56,712 nt of DNA from an uncultured Clostridia bacterium (GCA_910589185.1 CAJUSU010000008.1:1-56712), one strand, 5' to 3'; positions 42,806 to 52,708 are shown, counted from the first letter of the stretch. Translations and numbers: made by a program. The notes: generated by a model not told the origin, from the sequence alone.

Positions 42806-43378
42806 ATGTCGAGTAATGTATTTTTAATTCATGGCTATAATGGTATACCTAAAATTTATGGGTGGTTAGAACAAGAACTTAAAAAATTAGGATATAATGT
42901 TATTGTACCTAAATTTGAACCAAGAGAAGGTGTTGTATACGAAAGTTGGAAAAAGGTACTTAACAATTACAAAAAATATATAAACGAGGAAAGTATTATA
43001 GTAGCTCATTCTATTGGAAATGAATTTGTTATGAAATATTTTAGCGAAAATGACTTAAAAGCAAAATTGTATATTGGTTTAGCAGGATTTTCTAAATACT
43101 TTGAATGGGAAGATAAACAAGATTTAAACAGAGCTTGTAAAGAGTTTTTAGTAACTGAAAGAGAATTGAAAAGTTTTAAAAATAGATGTACAAAAAGATA
43201 CTCGATATACAGTAATAATGACCATATTGTACCATTTAATATATTACAAGAGTATCCAAAGGATATAGATGCAATTCCAATATTAATAGAAAATATCGGA
43301 CATATGGGAAAGAAAAGTGGACTGGAAGAAATTCCAAGAGTAATAGAAATTATAAAAGAAAATGGAGAAAATAGATAG
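42806..43378 (+). CDS. RBBP9/YdeN-family serine hydrolase
   Basis: A 190-residue alpha/beta hydrolase: VFLIHGYNG (oxyanion loop), VAHSIGN with the nucleophile serine (near residue 74), SNNDHIVPF with the acid, and ENIGHMGKKSGLEEIP with the histidine. This order and the G-H-x-x-x-x-S-G ending are typical of RBBP9/YdeN. The usual substrate is not known in bacteria. A cupin gene follows 24 bases downstream. Confidence 0.88.
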   Translation: MSSNVFLIHGYNGIPKIYGWLEQELKKLGYNVIVPKFEPREGVVYESWKKVLNNYKKYINEESIIVAHSIGNEFVMKYFSENDLKAKLYIGLAGFSKYFEWEDKQDLNRACKEFLVTERELKSFKNRCTKRYSIYSNNDHIVPFNILQEYPKDIDAIPILIENIGHMGKKSGLEEIPRVIEIIKENGENR

Positions 43379-43402
43379 AAAGTATAAAATAGGAGTGGAA
43401 AT

Positions 43403-43756
43403 ATGGAATATATAAAAAGAATACCAGAAACACCATCTTTTTCTAAAGGTGGAATGAATGGATACAGTTTAAATTTAGAAAACAAAAATATAAGTATTGA
43501 CATAGAAGATGTTTACAAGGGACATGAAAAATATTGTACAAATACAGTAAGTAGTCATATATATTATGTTATAGAAGGAAATGGAAAATTTAAGATAAAT
43601 GAAGAAATATATTTGGTTAAAGAAGGAGATATTATAGAAATTCCACCAAATACTGAATTCGTTTTTGCGGGGAAAATGAAACTACTTTTAATTATGAATC
43701 CAAGCTTTGACATCAAAAATAATATAGACGGTAAAGAAAATGACTTATATGATTAA
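43403..43756 (+). CDS. Single-domain cupin protein
   Basis: A 117-residue cupin: SSHIYYVIEGNGKFKINEEIYLVKEGDIIEIPPNTEFVFAGKMKLLLIM covers both cupin motifs (H-x-Y-Y-V-I-x-G-x-G and the G-D-x-x-x-I-P-P-x-T box). The usual third histidine position is not obvious, so metal binding may be partial. Probably co-transcribed with the serine hydrolase upstream. Function unknown. Confidence 0.82.
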   Translation: MEYIKRIPETPSFSKGGMNGYSLNLENKNISIDIEDVYKGHEKYCTNTVSSHIYYVIEGNGKFKINEEIYLVKEGDIIEIPPNTEFVFAGKMKLLLIMNPSFDIKNNIDGKENDLYD

Positions 43757-43791
43757 ATTAGTATTCTATAAATAACAAATTGGAGGAGACT

Positions 43792-45748
43792 ATGTTCAAA
43801 ATACATTCAGAATATCAGCCAACAGGCGACCAACCAAAAGCAATCGAGTATTTATCAAAAGGAATACAAGAAGGTAAGAAATACCAGACGCTTCTAGGCG
43901 TTACAGGCTCACGGAAAAACCTTTACTATGGCAAATATTATCCAAAAGGTGCAAAAACCAACATTAGTTTTAGCACACAATAAAACACTAGCAGGACAGC
44001 TATATAGCGAATTCAAGGAGTTTTTTCCAGAAAATAATGTAGAATATTTTGTTTCATACTATGATTATTACCAACCAGAAGCATACATTCCACAGTCTGA
44101 TACGTATATAGAAAAAGACTCGTCTGTGAATGATGAAATTGATAAGCTTCGTCACTCAGCAACAGCAGCACTCTTTGAAACAAGAGATATTATTATTGTT
44201 GCTTCTGTTTCTTGCATTTATGGTTTAGGAGACCCAGAAGATTATCAAGAATTAAGTATTTCTATTAGACCAGGTATGCAGATAGAAAGAAATGGGATGC
44301 TAAAGAAGTTAGTTAATATGCAATATACAAGAAGTGAACTAGAGTTTAAAAGAGGAACTTTTAGAGCAAAAGGTGATATTGTAGAAATATACCCTGCAGA
44401 CGAAAGTGAAACTGCTATACGAGTAGAATTTTGGGGAGAAGAAATCGAAAAAATATCTGAAATTAATCCATTAACAGGGAAAGTAGTAGGAATAAGGCAA
44501 CATGTTATGATATTTCCTAATTCTCACTATGCAACAACATCAGAAAAGATGAAAAAGGCGATTGTGACAATTGAGCAAGAAATGCAAGAAAGAGTAAAAT
44601 ATTTTAAGGAAAATAACAAACTAATTGAAGCACAAAGAATTGAAGAAAGAACCAACTTTGACATAGAGATGATGCAAGAAACAGGATTCTGTCAAGGTAT
44701 CGAAAACTATTCTAGACATATTAGTGGTAGAGAACCAGGAAGCAGACCATATACACTATTTGATTATTTTCCGAAAGATTTCTTGTTGCTTATTGATGAG
44801 TCTCATGCAACAGTTCCTCAAGTAAGAGCCATGTATAATGGAGATAGAGCAAGAAAAGAGTCTTTAGTCAATTACGGATTTCGTTTGCCTTCTGCATTTG
44901 ACAATAGACCACTAAAATTTGAAGAGTTTGAAAAATTAGTCAATCAAGTAGTGTTTGTAAGTGCTACGCCAGCAGACTATGAAAAAGAACATAGCAAAGA
45001 TAATGTAGTAGAACAAATTATTCGTCCTACTGGCTTACTAGACCCTAAAATTGAAGTAAAACCAGTCACAAATCAGATAGACGATTTAATTGAACAGATT
45101 CGCGAAAGAGTAGAAAGAAAAGAGAGAATATTAGTAACTACTTTAACAAAGAAAATGGCAGAAGATTTAACTACTTATTTAGCAGGAATTGATATCAAAG
45201 TACGTTACATGCACTCTGATATTAAAGCATTGGAAAGAATGGAGATTATACGTGACTTAAGATTAGGAGAATTTGATGTACTAGTTGGTATTAACTTATT
45301 AAGAGAAGGATTGGATATTCCAGAAGTTTCACTTGTTGCTATTCTAGATGCAGATAAAGAGGGATTTTTACGTTCAGAACGTTCTTTAATTCAAACGATT
45401 GGACGTGCTGCTAGAAATACAGATGGCAAGGTTATTATGTATGCAGATGAACTAACAGAGAGCATGGAAAAAGCAATTACGGAGACAAACCGTAGAAGGA
45501 AGATTCAACAAGAGTATAATGAGAAAAATGGAATTACACCACAAACGATTCAAAAAGCAATACGTGATACGATTAAAGCTAGCTTTGTTGCTGACATTCA
45601 AGAAGAATATCAGTTAGATAAAGAAGTAGATACAAAAGAAATTATTAATAAATTAACAGAGGAAATGTTAAAATATGCACAAGAAATGGAATTTGAAAAA
45701 GCAGCAGAGGTAAGAGATAAGATAAAAGAATTAGAAAAAATGTTATAG
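43792..45748 (+). CDS. uvrB: Excinuclease ABC subunit B, with +1 frame change at a CGG codon
   Basis: The frame is 43792-43911 joined to 43913-45748. It starts MFKIHSEYQPTGDQPKAIEYL; at codon 41 CGG (43912-43914) interrupts Walker A, and skipping its C gives TGSGKTFTMANIIQK. Unshifted translation stops at 43983. The rest is complete: FVSYYDYYQPEAYIP (beta-hairpin), LLIDESHA, FVSATPADYE, VGINLLREGLDIPEVSL, QTIGRAARN and a C-terminal UVR domain. The joined length, 651 aa, is normal. GGAGGAG before ATG 43792 sets the start. Damage verification in nucleotide excision repair. uvrA follows, but a foreign gene lies between them. Confidence 0.95.
43912..43915 (+). other. CGG +1 recoding site in uvrB (TCA CGG A)
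   Basis: Zero-frame CGG at 43912-43914; +1 reads GGA (Gly) at 43913-43915, the glycine of G-S-G-K-T in Walker A. Confidence 0.8.
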
Positions 45749-45761
45749 AATATAATAAAGC

Positions 45762-45791
45762 CGCCCCAAGGAAGTTCCTCGGGGCGTTTTT
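45762..45791. terminator. GC-rich terminator between uvrB and the foreign gene
   Basis: CGCCCCAAGGA and TCCTCGGGGCG form a stem followed by TTTTT on the plus strand. The GC-rich composition matches the foreign gene rather than uvrB, so it probably arrived with that gene. Confidence 0.75.
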
Positions 45792-45800
45792 CGAAGGGGA

Positions 45801-46121
45801 TTACTTCCCTTCCCAACCAGGCTGCGCGTAGGGCAACGGGACAGGATCCGTGACGGCTTCCGCCGCCTGCTGCAGAAGCTCGGGATGCACAGCAGCTGCA
45901 AGCTCCAAGTACTTGCGAGCGACGGTGCCTTCTACGGCATAAGTCCACGTGACCTTGCAAAGGTGCTGTTTCGGATAGTCCTTCACAGGACCTAAGCGCT
46001 GAACGGAAAAGCCCTCATTGAGGAGCTGCCGTTCCTTCCTGGCATACAGGTTGAAGTTGATACTGGTGTGTCCTTCATTGGAATGACTTTCCATAAAGTC
46101 ATACAGCGTGGGTCTGTTCAT
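45801..46121 (-). CDS. GC-rich foreign hypothetical gene (106 aa) between uvrB and uvrA
   Basis: Unrecognised. ATG at 46121 has AAGGAGG upstream. The gene is well above 50% GC by eye against about 30% around it, with codons such as CTC, CTG, GCC and CGC that neighbours avoid, and reads CGG once as ordinary arginine (46031-46029). The protein is soluble, with ARKYLELAAAVHPELLQQAAEAV as a clear helix. The GC-rich terminator at 45762-45791 also belongs to the block, but the promoter side (46198-46225) is AT-rich like the host. Recent horizontal transfer is likely. Confidence 0.7.
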   Translation of the reverse strand: MNRPTLYDFMESHSNEGHTSINFNLYARKERQLLNEGFSVQRLGPVKDYPKQHLCKVTWTYAVEGTVARKYLELAAAVHPELLQQAAEAVTDPVPLPYAQPGWEGK

Positions 46122-46197
46122 AGATGTGAACCTCCTTCAAATTTCAATGCTTTGGTTACTGTTACAACAATAACTGTGAAAAGACATTGTACCTTCA

Positions 46198-46225
46198 ATT
46201 ATACTACAAAAACAATGTTATGTAA
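46198..46225 (-). promoter_or_regulatory. Promoter of the GC-rich gene
   Basis: On the minus strand TTACAT (46225-46220), 16 bases, TATAAT (46203-46198), about 75 bases before the start codon. Confidence 0.55.
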
Positions 46226-46253
46226 ATAATTATAGGAAAATTTTTACAACCTG

Positions 46254-46282
46254 TTGACAAATGCGAACTAGTGTTTTATAAT
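46254..46282 (+). promoter_or_regulatory. uvrA promoter with LexA (SOS) box
   Basis: TTGACA (46254-46259), 17 bases, TATAAT (46277-46282): both consensus. The spacer holds CGAAC-TAGT-GTTTT (from 46264), which fits the Firmicute LexA form CGAAC-N4-GTTYG except for its last base. A repressor bound here would block the promoter, as expected for an SOS-induced uvrA. Confidence 0.8.
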
Positions 46283-46332
46283 GTAGAAAATTTGAGACAA
46301 TCATATTTGAAATAAAATGCAGGGGGCAAAAT

Positions 46333-49162
46333 ATGCAAAATAGTATTATCATCAAAGGTGCCAAAGAGCACAATTTAAAAGATATTAATTTAGAAATTCC
46401 AAGAGATAAATTAGTAGTTATTACAGGACTTTCAGGTTCACGGCAAATCATCACTTGCTTTTGACACTTTATATGCTGAAGGACAAAGAAGATATGTAGA
46501 AAGTTTATCATCTTATGCAAGGCAATTCTTAGGATTAATGGAAAAACCAGAAGTAGAGTCTATTGAGGGGCTTTCACCTGCTATTTCTATAGACCAAAAG
46601 ACTACTTCTAGAAATCCACGTTCAACAGTAGGAACAGTAACAGAAATCTATGACTATATCCGTTTGCTATATGCACGTATTGGCGTACCGCATTGTCCAA
46701 ACTGTGGTAGAAAAATTGAAAAACAAACTATTGACCAAATTATTGACCAAGTCATGTCAATGAAAGAGGAAACTAGAATACAAGTTTTAGCGCCAGTGGT
46801 ACGTGGCAGGAAAGGTGAATATACAAAACTATTACAGGACTTTCAAAAAGAAGGCTTTGTTCGCGTACGTATTGATGGACAAACCTATGAACTATCAGAT
46901 GATATTACAATTGATAGAAAAAAGAAACACAACATTGATTTAGTAGTAGATAGATTAGTGATTAAGCCAGATATTAGAACGAGACTAACGGAATCAGTAG
47001 AAATAGCCTTAAAATATGCAAATAATCTTGTTACAATAGATATACCAAATGAAAAGGAAATTTTATTTAGTCAAAACTATGCTTGCCCAGACTGCGGAAT
47101 TAGTATAGAAGAATTAACACCAAGAATGTTCTCATTTAATAACCCATTTGGTGCTTGTCCAACCTGTACAGGTATTGGATACTTAATGATAATGGACGAA
47201 AATTTAATCATTCCAGACAAGAATAAAACACTTTACGATGGTGTGAAGGCATTTGGTTCTAGCACCATGAAAAAAGGTGATACTATGGCAAAAATGTATT
47301 TTGAAAGTATTGCCAAACATTATGATGTAGAAATTAAAGATGTACCAATTAAGAAATTACCAAGATGGTTTTTAGAGAAAATCTTATATGGTACAGGTGA
47401 TGAAGTAATTGATTTTGAGTATTCTTCAGCAGCAGGGACAAGAAAGTTTAGCACTCCTTTTGAAGGAGTTTTGCCAACATTAGATAGAAGGTACCATGAA
47501 ACAAAATCACAAGGTATGAGAGACTTCTATGAGTTCTATATGAGTGAAAAGCCTTGTTATGATTGTCACGGAGCAAGACTAAAAAAGGAAAGCTTATCTG
47601 TTAAGGTAGGAGAGAAAAACATCAATGAATTAACAGATATGTCTATTGATAAAATCAAAGATTTCTTAAATAGTTTAGAGTTAAATAATAAAGATAAAAT
47701 GATAGCAGACCAAATCTTAAAAGAGTTAAATAAACGTTTACAATTCTTAATTGATGTTGGGCTAGACTATTTGACATTATCTAGAAGTGCAGGAAGTTTA
47801 TCAGGAGGAGAAGCGCAGCGTATTCGTTTAGCTACTCAAATAGGTTCTGGGCTAACAGGCGTATTATATATTTTAGACGAACCAAGTATTGGATTACATC
47901 AAAGAGACAATGATAAATTAATAGCAACACTTAAAAAATTAAGAGATTTGGGCAATACTGTTTTAGTAGTAGAACATGATGAAGACACTATGTATGCAGC
48001 AGATCAAATTATTGATATTGGTCCAGGACCAGGAGTACATGGCGGAAAAGTGATCGCACAAGGAACAGCTGAAGAGATAAAATTGGTAGAAGGTTCTATT
48101 ACAGGACAATATTTAAGTGGTAAAAAGCAAATTACAGTTCCAAAGAAAAGAAGAAAGTCAAATGGAAAAGCGATTGAAGTAAAAGGTGCAACAGAACATA
48201 ATTTGAAAAATGTCAATGTGAAGTTTCCATTAGGGCAATTTGTTTGCGTAACAGGTGTTTCTGGTTCTGGAAAAAGTACCTTAGTCAATGAGATTTTATA
48301 CAGAACAGCCGCAAAAGAAATTTATGGTTCTAATGAAAGACCGGGACAATGTAAAGAAATTAAAGGATTAGAAAATATTGATAAAATTATCAACATTGAT
48401 CAATCACCAATTGGTAGAACACCACGTTCCAACCCTGCTACTTATACAGGTGTATTTGATATGATACGTGATATTTTCTCTAGCACAGAGGAGGCTAAAC
48501 TTCGAGGATATGATAAAGGTAGATTTAGTTTTAATGTAACAGGGGGAAGATGTGAAGCTTGTAGTGGTGATGGCGTATTAAAAATTGAAATGCACTTCTT
48601 ACCAGATATTTATGTACCTTGTGAAGTGTGTAAAGGAAAGAGATACAATAGAGAAACTTTAGAGGTAAAGTATAAAGGAAAGACAATTGCAGATGTGCTA
48701 GATATGACAGTGGAAGAAGCCTTAATCTTCTTTGAGAATATTCCAAGAATTAAATCTAAAATTCAAACTTTACATGATGTGGGTCTTGGATATATAAAAC
48801 TTGGACAACCATCTACAACTTTATCAGGTGGAGAGGCACAACGTGTAAAATTAGCCACAGAATTATCGAAAAAGGCAACAGGGAAAACTTTATATATCTT
48901 AGATGAACCAACAACAGGTCTTCATATTGCAGATGTTCACAAATTAGTAGATATCTTGCAAAGATTAGTAGATACAGGAAATAGCATTATTGTAATTGAA
49001 CATAATCTTGATTTAATCAAAACAGCTGACTATATTATTGATTTAGGACCAGAAGGTGGAGAAAAGGGAGGTCAAATTATTAGTGTAGGTTCTCCTGAAC
49101 AAATTGTAAAAAATGAACAAAGTTATACAGGTAAGTTTTTAAAGAAATATTTAGAAAGATAA
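46333..49162 (+). CDS. uvrA: Excinuclease ABC subunit A, with +1 frame change at a CGG codon
   Basis: The frame is 46333-46440 joined to 46442-49162. It starts MQNSIIIKGAKEHNLKDINLEIPRDKLVVITGLSGS; codon 37 is CGG (46441-46443), and skipping its C completes the first Walker A as [24 protein letters not shown]. Unshifted translation stops seven codons later. Further on: zinc knuckles (CPNCGRK, CPDCG, CPTC), LSGGEAQRIRLATQIG, the second Walker A GVSGSGKSTLVNEIL written without CGG, CEACSGDG, CEVCKGKRYN and a second signature LSGGEAQRVKLA. The joined length, 942 aa, is normal. DNA damage recognition in excision repair, SOS-controlled. Confidence 0.96.
46441..46444 (+). other. CGG +1 recoding site in uvrA (TCA CGG C)
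   Basis: Zero-frame CGG at 46441-46443; +1 reads GGC (Gly) at 46442-46444, again the glycine of G-S-G-K-S in Walker A. Confidence 0.8.
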
Positions 49163-49183
49163 ATTGAAATCAATTAAAAAAAT

Positions 49184-49231
49184 AGTAATCTCTATAAGTT
49201 GGCAGTACTTTATATAGAGATTACTTTTTTA
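49184..49231 (+). terminator. Terminator of uvrA
   Basis: AGTAATCTCTATA and TATAGAGATTACT are exact complements, loop of 16, followed by TTTTTT. Confidence 0.85.
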
Positions 49232-49253
49232 TTTGAATTAGTATGTAATCAGC

Positions 49254-49425
49254 AAAAGATGCAAAAATAAATGGACATTCACGGAGAAAAACAAAAATAT
49301 AACCTTAAAAGTTATTTCTCGAAAAAACGAGACTTATATTATAAAAACAAAAGAAAGGGATATAAAAAGTTTTAACCTAGCAGGTTAACGTAGGTTATGA
49401 ATGTCCATTTATTTTTGCATCTTTT
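49254..49425. mobile_element. MITE-like 172-bp element with perfect 28-bp terminal inverted repeats
   Basis: 49254-49281 and 49398-49425 are exact reverse complements (28 of 28), beginning AAAAGATGCAAAAATAAA. The 116-base interior has no open frame but holds a TCTCG-AAAAAA-CGAGA hairpin near 49316-49331 and a shorter imperfect dyad around 49370-49395. No clear target duplication was found. It lies in the gap between uvrA and a small Asn-rich gene. A non-autonomous transposon or a structured RNA is possible. Confidence 0.7.
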
Positions 49426-49454
49426 ACTTTGAACGAAAGAAATAGGAATATTAA

Positions 49455-49553
49455 CTATTTACAGTTGTTATTACTTCTTTCATTGTTGTTATTATTTTGA
49501 TTATTCTTGTTGTTGTTATTATTTTTGTTTTGTTTATTTTGCTTTTCTGACAT
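49455..49553 (-). CDS. Very small Asn-rich protein (32 aa)
   Basis: On the minus strand, GGAGGTG then ATG at 49553 opens a frame encoding MSEKQNKQNK followed by runs of Asn and ending NNNCK. The binding site and spacing are good. Short Asn/Gln/Lys-rich proteins of this kind are scattered in Clostridia and may be sporulation-related, but no function can be claimed. Low complexity means the call rests mainly on the ribosome binding site. Confidence 0.5.
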   Translation of the reverse strand: MSEKQNKQNKNNNNNKNNQNNNNNERSNNNCK

Positions 49554-49716
49554 AAAGAACACCTCCATTTCTTTTTAGTAATATTATTTTGCACAATAAA
49601 TTGAAAATTTATTCAAAAAATAATATAATTATATTAACTTACAAAAATTTTGCAATTTTATAAAAAATAGAAGCAATAAACAGTACAATATATTTAACAA
49701 ATAGAAAGGAAAAAGT

Positions 49717-50505
49717 ATGCAGCAAGAAATAGATAGGAAAAAAATAGTAAGAAGAGTTATATTGGTTTTACTAATTATTCTGCTACTTATTTTAATAAAG
49801 CGAGTTATTTTTAGAAAGATAGAGAATGAGAGTGAACTTACAAGCAGTAGTCAAACAAATATATTAGGACAGAATGAAAATGCTAATAAAAATGAATTAG
49901 ACAATAAGATAATAGATAAAATAACTGTAGTCATGAAAAATGAAGTAGAATTAGATTGGAATTTATTATTAGTCAACACAAACAATAAAATGCCGGACAA
50001 TTATGACATTCCACTAGAAAATATTGACCAACATAGAAGTTTTGATAAAAGGGCAGTTCAGTATTTAACGCAAATGATAAGTGCGATTAGGAATGTAGGA
50101 ATTTCAAACATTTGGATACAATCAGCTTATAGAACACCAGAAGATCAACAAAAGTTATTCGAAGATCAAGTACAAGCTTACATATATCAAGGATATAATG
50201 AAAAAACAGCTAGGGAATTAACTGAAAGAATGATTAATAAACCTTGGCATAGCGAGCATAATTTAGGACTAGCTGTGGATTTTAACTATGTAAATAGAGA
50301 GTTTGAAAATACAGCTGCTTTTCAGTGGTTACAAGAAAATGCACAAGATTATGGCTTTATTTTGCGATATGCAGAAGAAAAAGAAGATATTACCAAAGTA
50401 AGTTATGAGCCTTGGCATTGGAGATATGTTGGAGAAGAACATGCAAAGAAAATGAAAAGTCAAAATTTATGCCTAGAAGAATATATTGAACAAATAACAA
50501 AATAG
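49717..50505 (+). CDS. Membrane-anchored D-alanyl-D-alanine carboxypeptidase, VanY-like (M15B)
   Basis: A 262-residue protein: basic start and one membrane anchor (about 11-28), a linker, then the M15 peptidase domain. IWIQSAYRTPEDQQKLF, PWHSEHNLGLAVDFNY (zinc ligands H and D in S-x-H-x-x-G-x-A-x-D form) and YEPWHWRYVGEEHA (catalytic E and the third ligand H) are all present. It trims peptidoglycan stem peptides outside the membrane. Length is normal. No Van resistance genes accompany it, so a wall-maturation role is likelier than glycopeptide resistance. Confidence 0.93.
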   Translation: MQQEIDRKKIVRRVILVLLIILLLILIKRVIFRKIENESELTSSSQTNILGQNENANKNELDNKIIDKITVVMKNEVELDWNLLLVNTNNKMPDNYDIPLENIDQHRSFDKRAVQYLTQMISAIRNVGISNIWIQSAYRTPEDQQKLFEDQVQAYIYQGYNEKTARELTERMINKPWHSEHNLGLAVDFNYVNREFENTAAFQWLQENAQDYGFILRYAEEKEDITKVSYEPWHWRYVGEEHAKKMKSQNLCLEEYIEQITK

Positions 50506-50605
50506 AATATTTTAAAAAGTGTTCAAAAAAGCAAAAAAGTATAGTATAATGCCTATAAAATTAAAGAAGGAGATATGTTAAATAAAATTTGACATTTAAG
50601 GAAAT

Positions 50606-51286
50606 ATGGAAAATTTAGTAATAGGAATTGAAGGATATGTTGGCGCAGGAAAAACTGCAATTTGTAAAGAATTATTAAATCAAATACCCAACAGTATTTT
50701 GTTGCAAGGTGGAAATTTATATCGTGGTATTGCTTATGCATTACTTCGTAGCGGTGCTAACATAGAAGAATTAAAACAAAATATGAAACAAACAGATATT
50801 AAGCAAATTATGGAGAAATTAAAAATACAAATTGCAATTGAGAATAGAGATACAGTAATTTATATGGATGGAAAAAAGATAGAGGAGGAGCTTTTACAGT
50901 CAACAGCCTCTTCTTTAGCTGTTTCTGAAATTAGCAATGTGGCAGATAATCAAAATTTCTATTTATTTGGAAGAAAAATTATTGAACAATTTAAAGAAAA
51001 ATTTAATGTCATTGTTTCAGGAAGAGACTTAATGAAAATTTATCCAGATTTAGATTATCACTTTTTAGTAACTGCTTCTTTAGAGGAACGCGTTAGGAGA
51101 AAATGCATAAAATATAGCGACACAATTAGCGAAGAAGAAGTGAAACAAAATATTATGCAAAGAGATAAGGTGCAAGAACAGTCTGGTTATTATCAAAAAT
51201 ATGAAAATACAATTGTAGTAGATGTGACAGATTGCAAAACAATTGAAGATTCCGCAAAAGAAGTGTTGAAACATATTAGTTTGTAA
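50606..51286 (+). CDS. Cytidylate kinase-like P-loop kinase
   Basis: A 226-residue P-loop kinase: IGIEGYVGAGKTAICKEL (Walker A, about 7-17), GGNLYRGIAYAL (the nucleoside-binding G-x-x-Y-R), VIVSGRDL (the G-R-D motif) and the lid RVRRKCIKYSD. This order is that of CMP kinase, but similarity is looser than in canonical Cmk. Its P-loop glycines are ordinary GGx codons with no CGG. It lies 22 bases before murD, probably in one operon. Confidence 0.75.
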   Translation: MENLVIGIEGYVGAGKTAICKELLNQIPNSILLQGGNLYRGIAYALLRSGANIEELKQNMKQTDIKQIMEKLKIQIAIENRDTVIYMDGKKIEEELLQSTASSLAVSEISNVADNQNFYLFGRKIIEQFKEKFNVIVSGRDLMKIYPDLDYHFLVTASLEERVRRKCIKYSDTISEEEVKQNIMQRDKVQEQSGYYQKYENTIVVDVTDCKTIEDSAKEVLKHISL

Positions 51287-51307
51287 ATAAGAGGGAGACA
51301 AGAGTTT

Positions 51308-52708
51308 ATGAGTTATCAAAATGAGAAGTTAGAAGAATTTGAGCAATACATAACAGGAAGAAAAGTAGCAATTATAGGGTTGGGAATTAGTAATATTCCA
51401 TTACTAGACTATTTTTATAAGCTACATTGCAAAGTTAGCATTTTTGATAAAAGGGAAGAGAAAAAGTTAGATAAACAAGCAGTAGAAAAAATCCAAAACT
51501 ATGCATTTGAGTTATATACAGGACCAGATGCTATGCAACGTTTAGTTGGTTTTGATATTATTTTCCGTTCTCCAAGTTGTAGACCAGATACGCCAGAAAT
51601 TGTTAAAGAATTGGAAAGAGGAGCAATTTTAACTTCTGAAATTGAAATGCTAATGCAAACTTGTCCAGGTACTGTAATTGGCATTACAGGAAGTGACGGA
51701 AAAACGACTACTACCAATTTAATTTATCATATTTTAGAAGAAAAAGGTTATCATTGTTACTTAGGTGGCAATATTGGTATTCCACTATTTACAAAAGTAC
51801 ATGAAATGAAGCCAGAAGATATGATAGTTCTAGAGCTTAGCAGTTTTCAATTAATGGATATGCAAATAAGTCCACATATTAGTGTGATAACAAATGTATC
51901 TCCAAATCATTTAGATATTCATAAATCTTATGAAGAGTATATTGATGCTAAGAAAAATATTTTTAAGTATCAAAATAAAAATGATATTTTAGTGATTAAT
52001 TATGATAATACCATTACAAGAGATTTTAAGGTAGAAGCGAAAGGAAAAGTTGTTTACTTTAGTAGAAAACAAAAATTGGAAGATGGTGTAATTTGTGATA
52101 GTGGTATTATAAAATCTTGTGAGGAAAAAGTAAGAAGGCATATTTTAAATACAAGAGATATTTTACTTCGAGGAGTACATAATCACGAAAATATTTGTAG
52201 TGCAATTGCAGCTACTGCTAGCCTAGTAGAACCTGAAATTCAGCTTGAAGCAATTAAAAAGTTTAAAGGGGTTGAACATAGATTAGAGTTTATTAGAGAA
52301 GTGAGTGGAGTAAAATGGTATAATGACTCTATTGGAACCTCTCCAACCAGAACAATTGCGGGTTTAAATTCTTTTACAGAAAAAATTGTACTAATTGCAG
52401 GAGGATATGACAAGCATTTAGACTATACTCCTATTGCGAAGCCAATTGTAGCCAATGTAAGTAAACTAATTTTGATAGGAGCAACTGCGCCAAAGATAGA
52501 GGAAGTAGTTACACAAGAACTAGAAATGCAAGGAAAAGAATTACCGATTTATCATTGTAATACTTTACAAGAAACTGTGAAAAAAGCATATGAAATAGCC
52601 AATAGTGATGAAATTGTTTTATTTTCGCCAGCAAGTGCAAGTTTTGATATGTTTAAGAACTTTGAAGAAAGAGGAGAAATGTTTAAGGCGTTAGTAAATC
52701 AACTATAA
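51308..52708 (+). CDS. murD: UDP-N-acetylmuramoylalanine-D-glutamate ligase
   Basis: A 466-residue Mur ligase. VAIIGLGISNIPLLDYFY (dinucleotide-type N-terminal domain), SPSCRPDTPEI, VIGITGSDGKTTTTNLIYHIL (ATP loop), LELSSFQL, ITNVSPNHLDIH, then KGVEHRLEFIREVSGVKWYNDSIGTSPTRTIAGL and the C-terminal VLIAGGYDKHLDY are the MurD blocks in order. Adds D-glutamate to UDP-MurNAc-L-Ala in the cytoplasm. Start supported by GAGGGAG upstream. Confidence 0.95.
   Translation: MSYQNEKLEEFEQYITGRKVAIIGLGISNIPLLDYFYKLHCKVSIFDKREEKKLDKQAVEKIQNYAFELYTGPDAMQRLVGFDIIFRSPSCRPDTPEIVKELERGAILTSEIEMLMQTCPGTVIGITGSDGKTTTTNLIYHILEEKGYHCYLGGNIGIPLFTKVHEMKPEDMIVLELSSFQLMDMQISPHISVITNVSPNHLDIHKSYEEYIDAKKNIFKYQNKNDILVINYDNTITRDFKVEAKGKVVYFSRKQKLEDGVICDSGIIKSCEEKVRRHILNTRDILLRGVHNHENICSAIAATASLVEPEIQLEAIKKFKGVEHRLEFIREVSGVKWYNDSIGTSPTRTIAGLNSFTEKIVLIAGGYDKHLDYTPIAKPIVANVSKLILIGATAPKIEEVVTQELEMQGKELPIYHCNTLQETVKKAYEIANSDEIVLFSPASASFDMFKNFEERGEMFKALVNQL

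Noticed and set aside
49254..49425. Rho-independent terminator of uvrA
   Set aside because: A better terminator with a T run lies at 49184-49231; the 172-bp element has arms too far apart and no T tract.
50575..50591. Five-residue leader peptide before the cytidylate kinase-like gene
   Set aside because: AAGGAGATATG followed by a stop after five codons exists, but no attenuator structure or regulatory codon run supports it.
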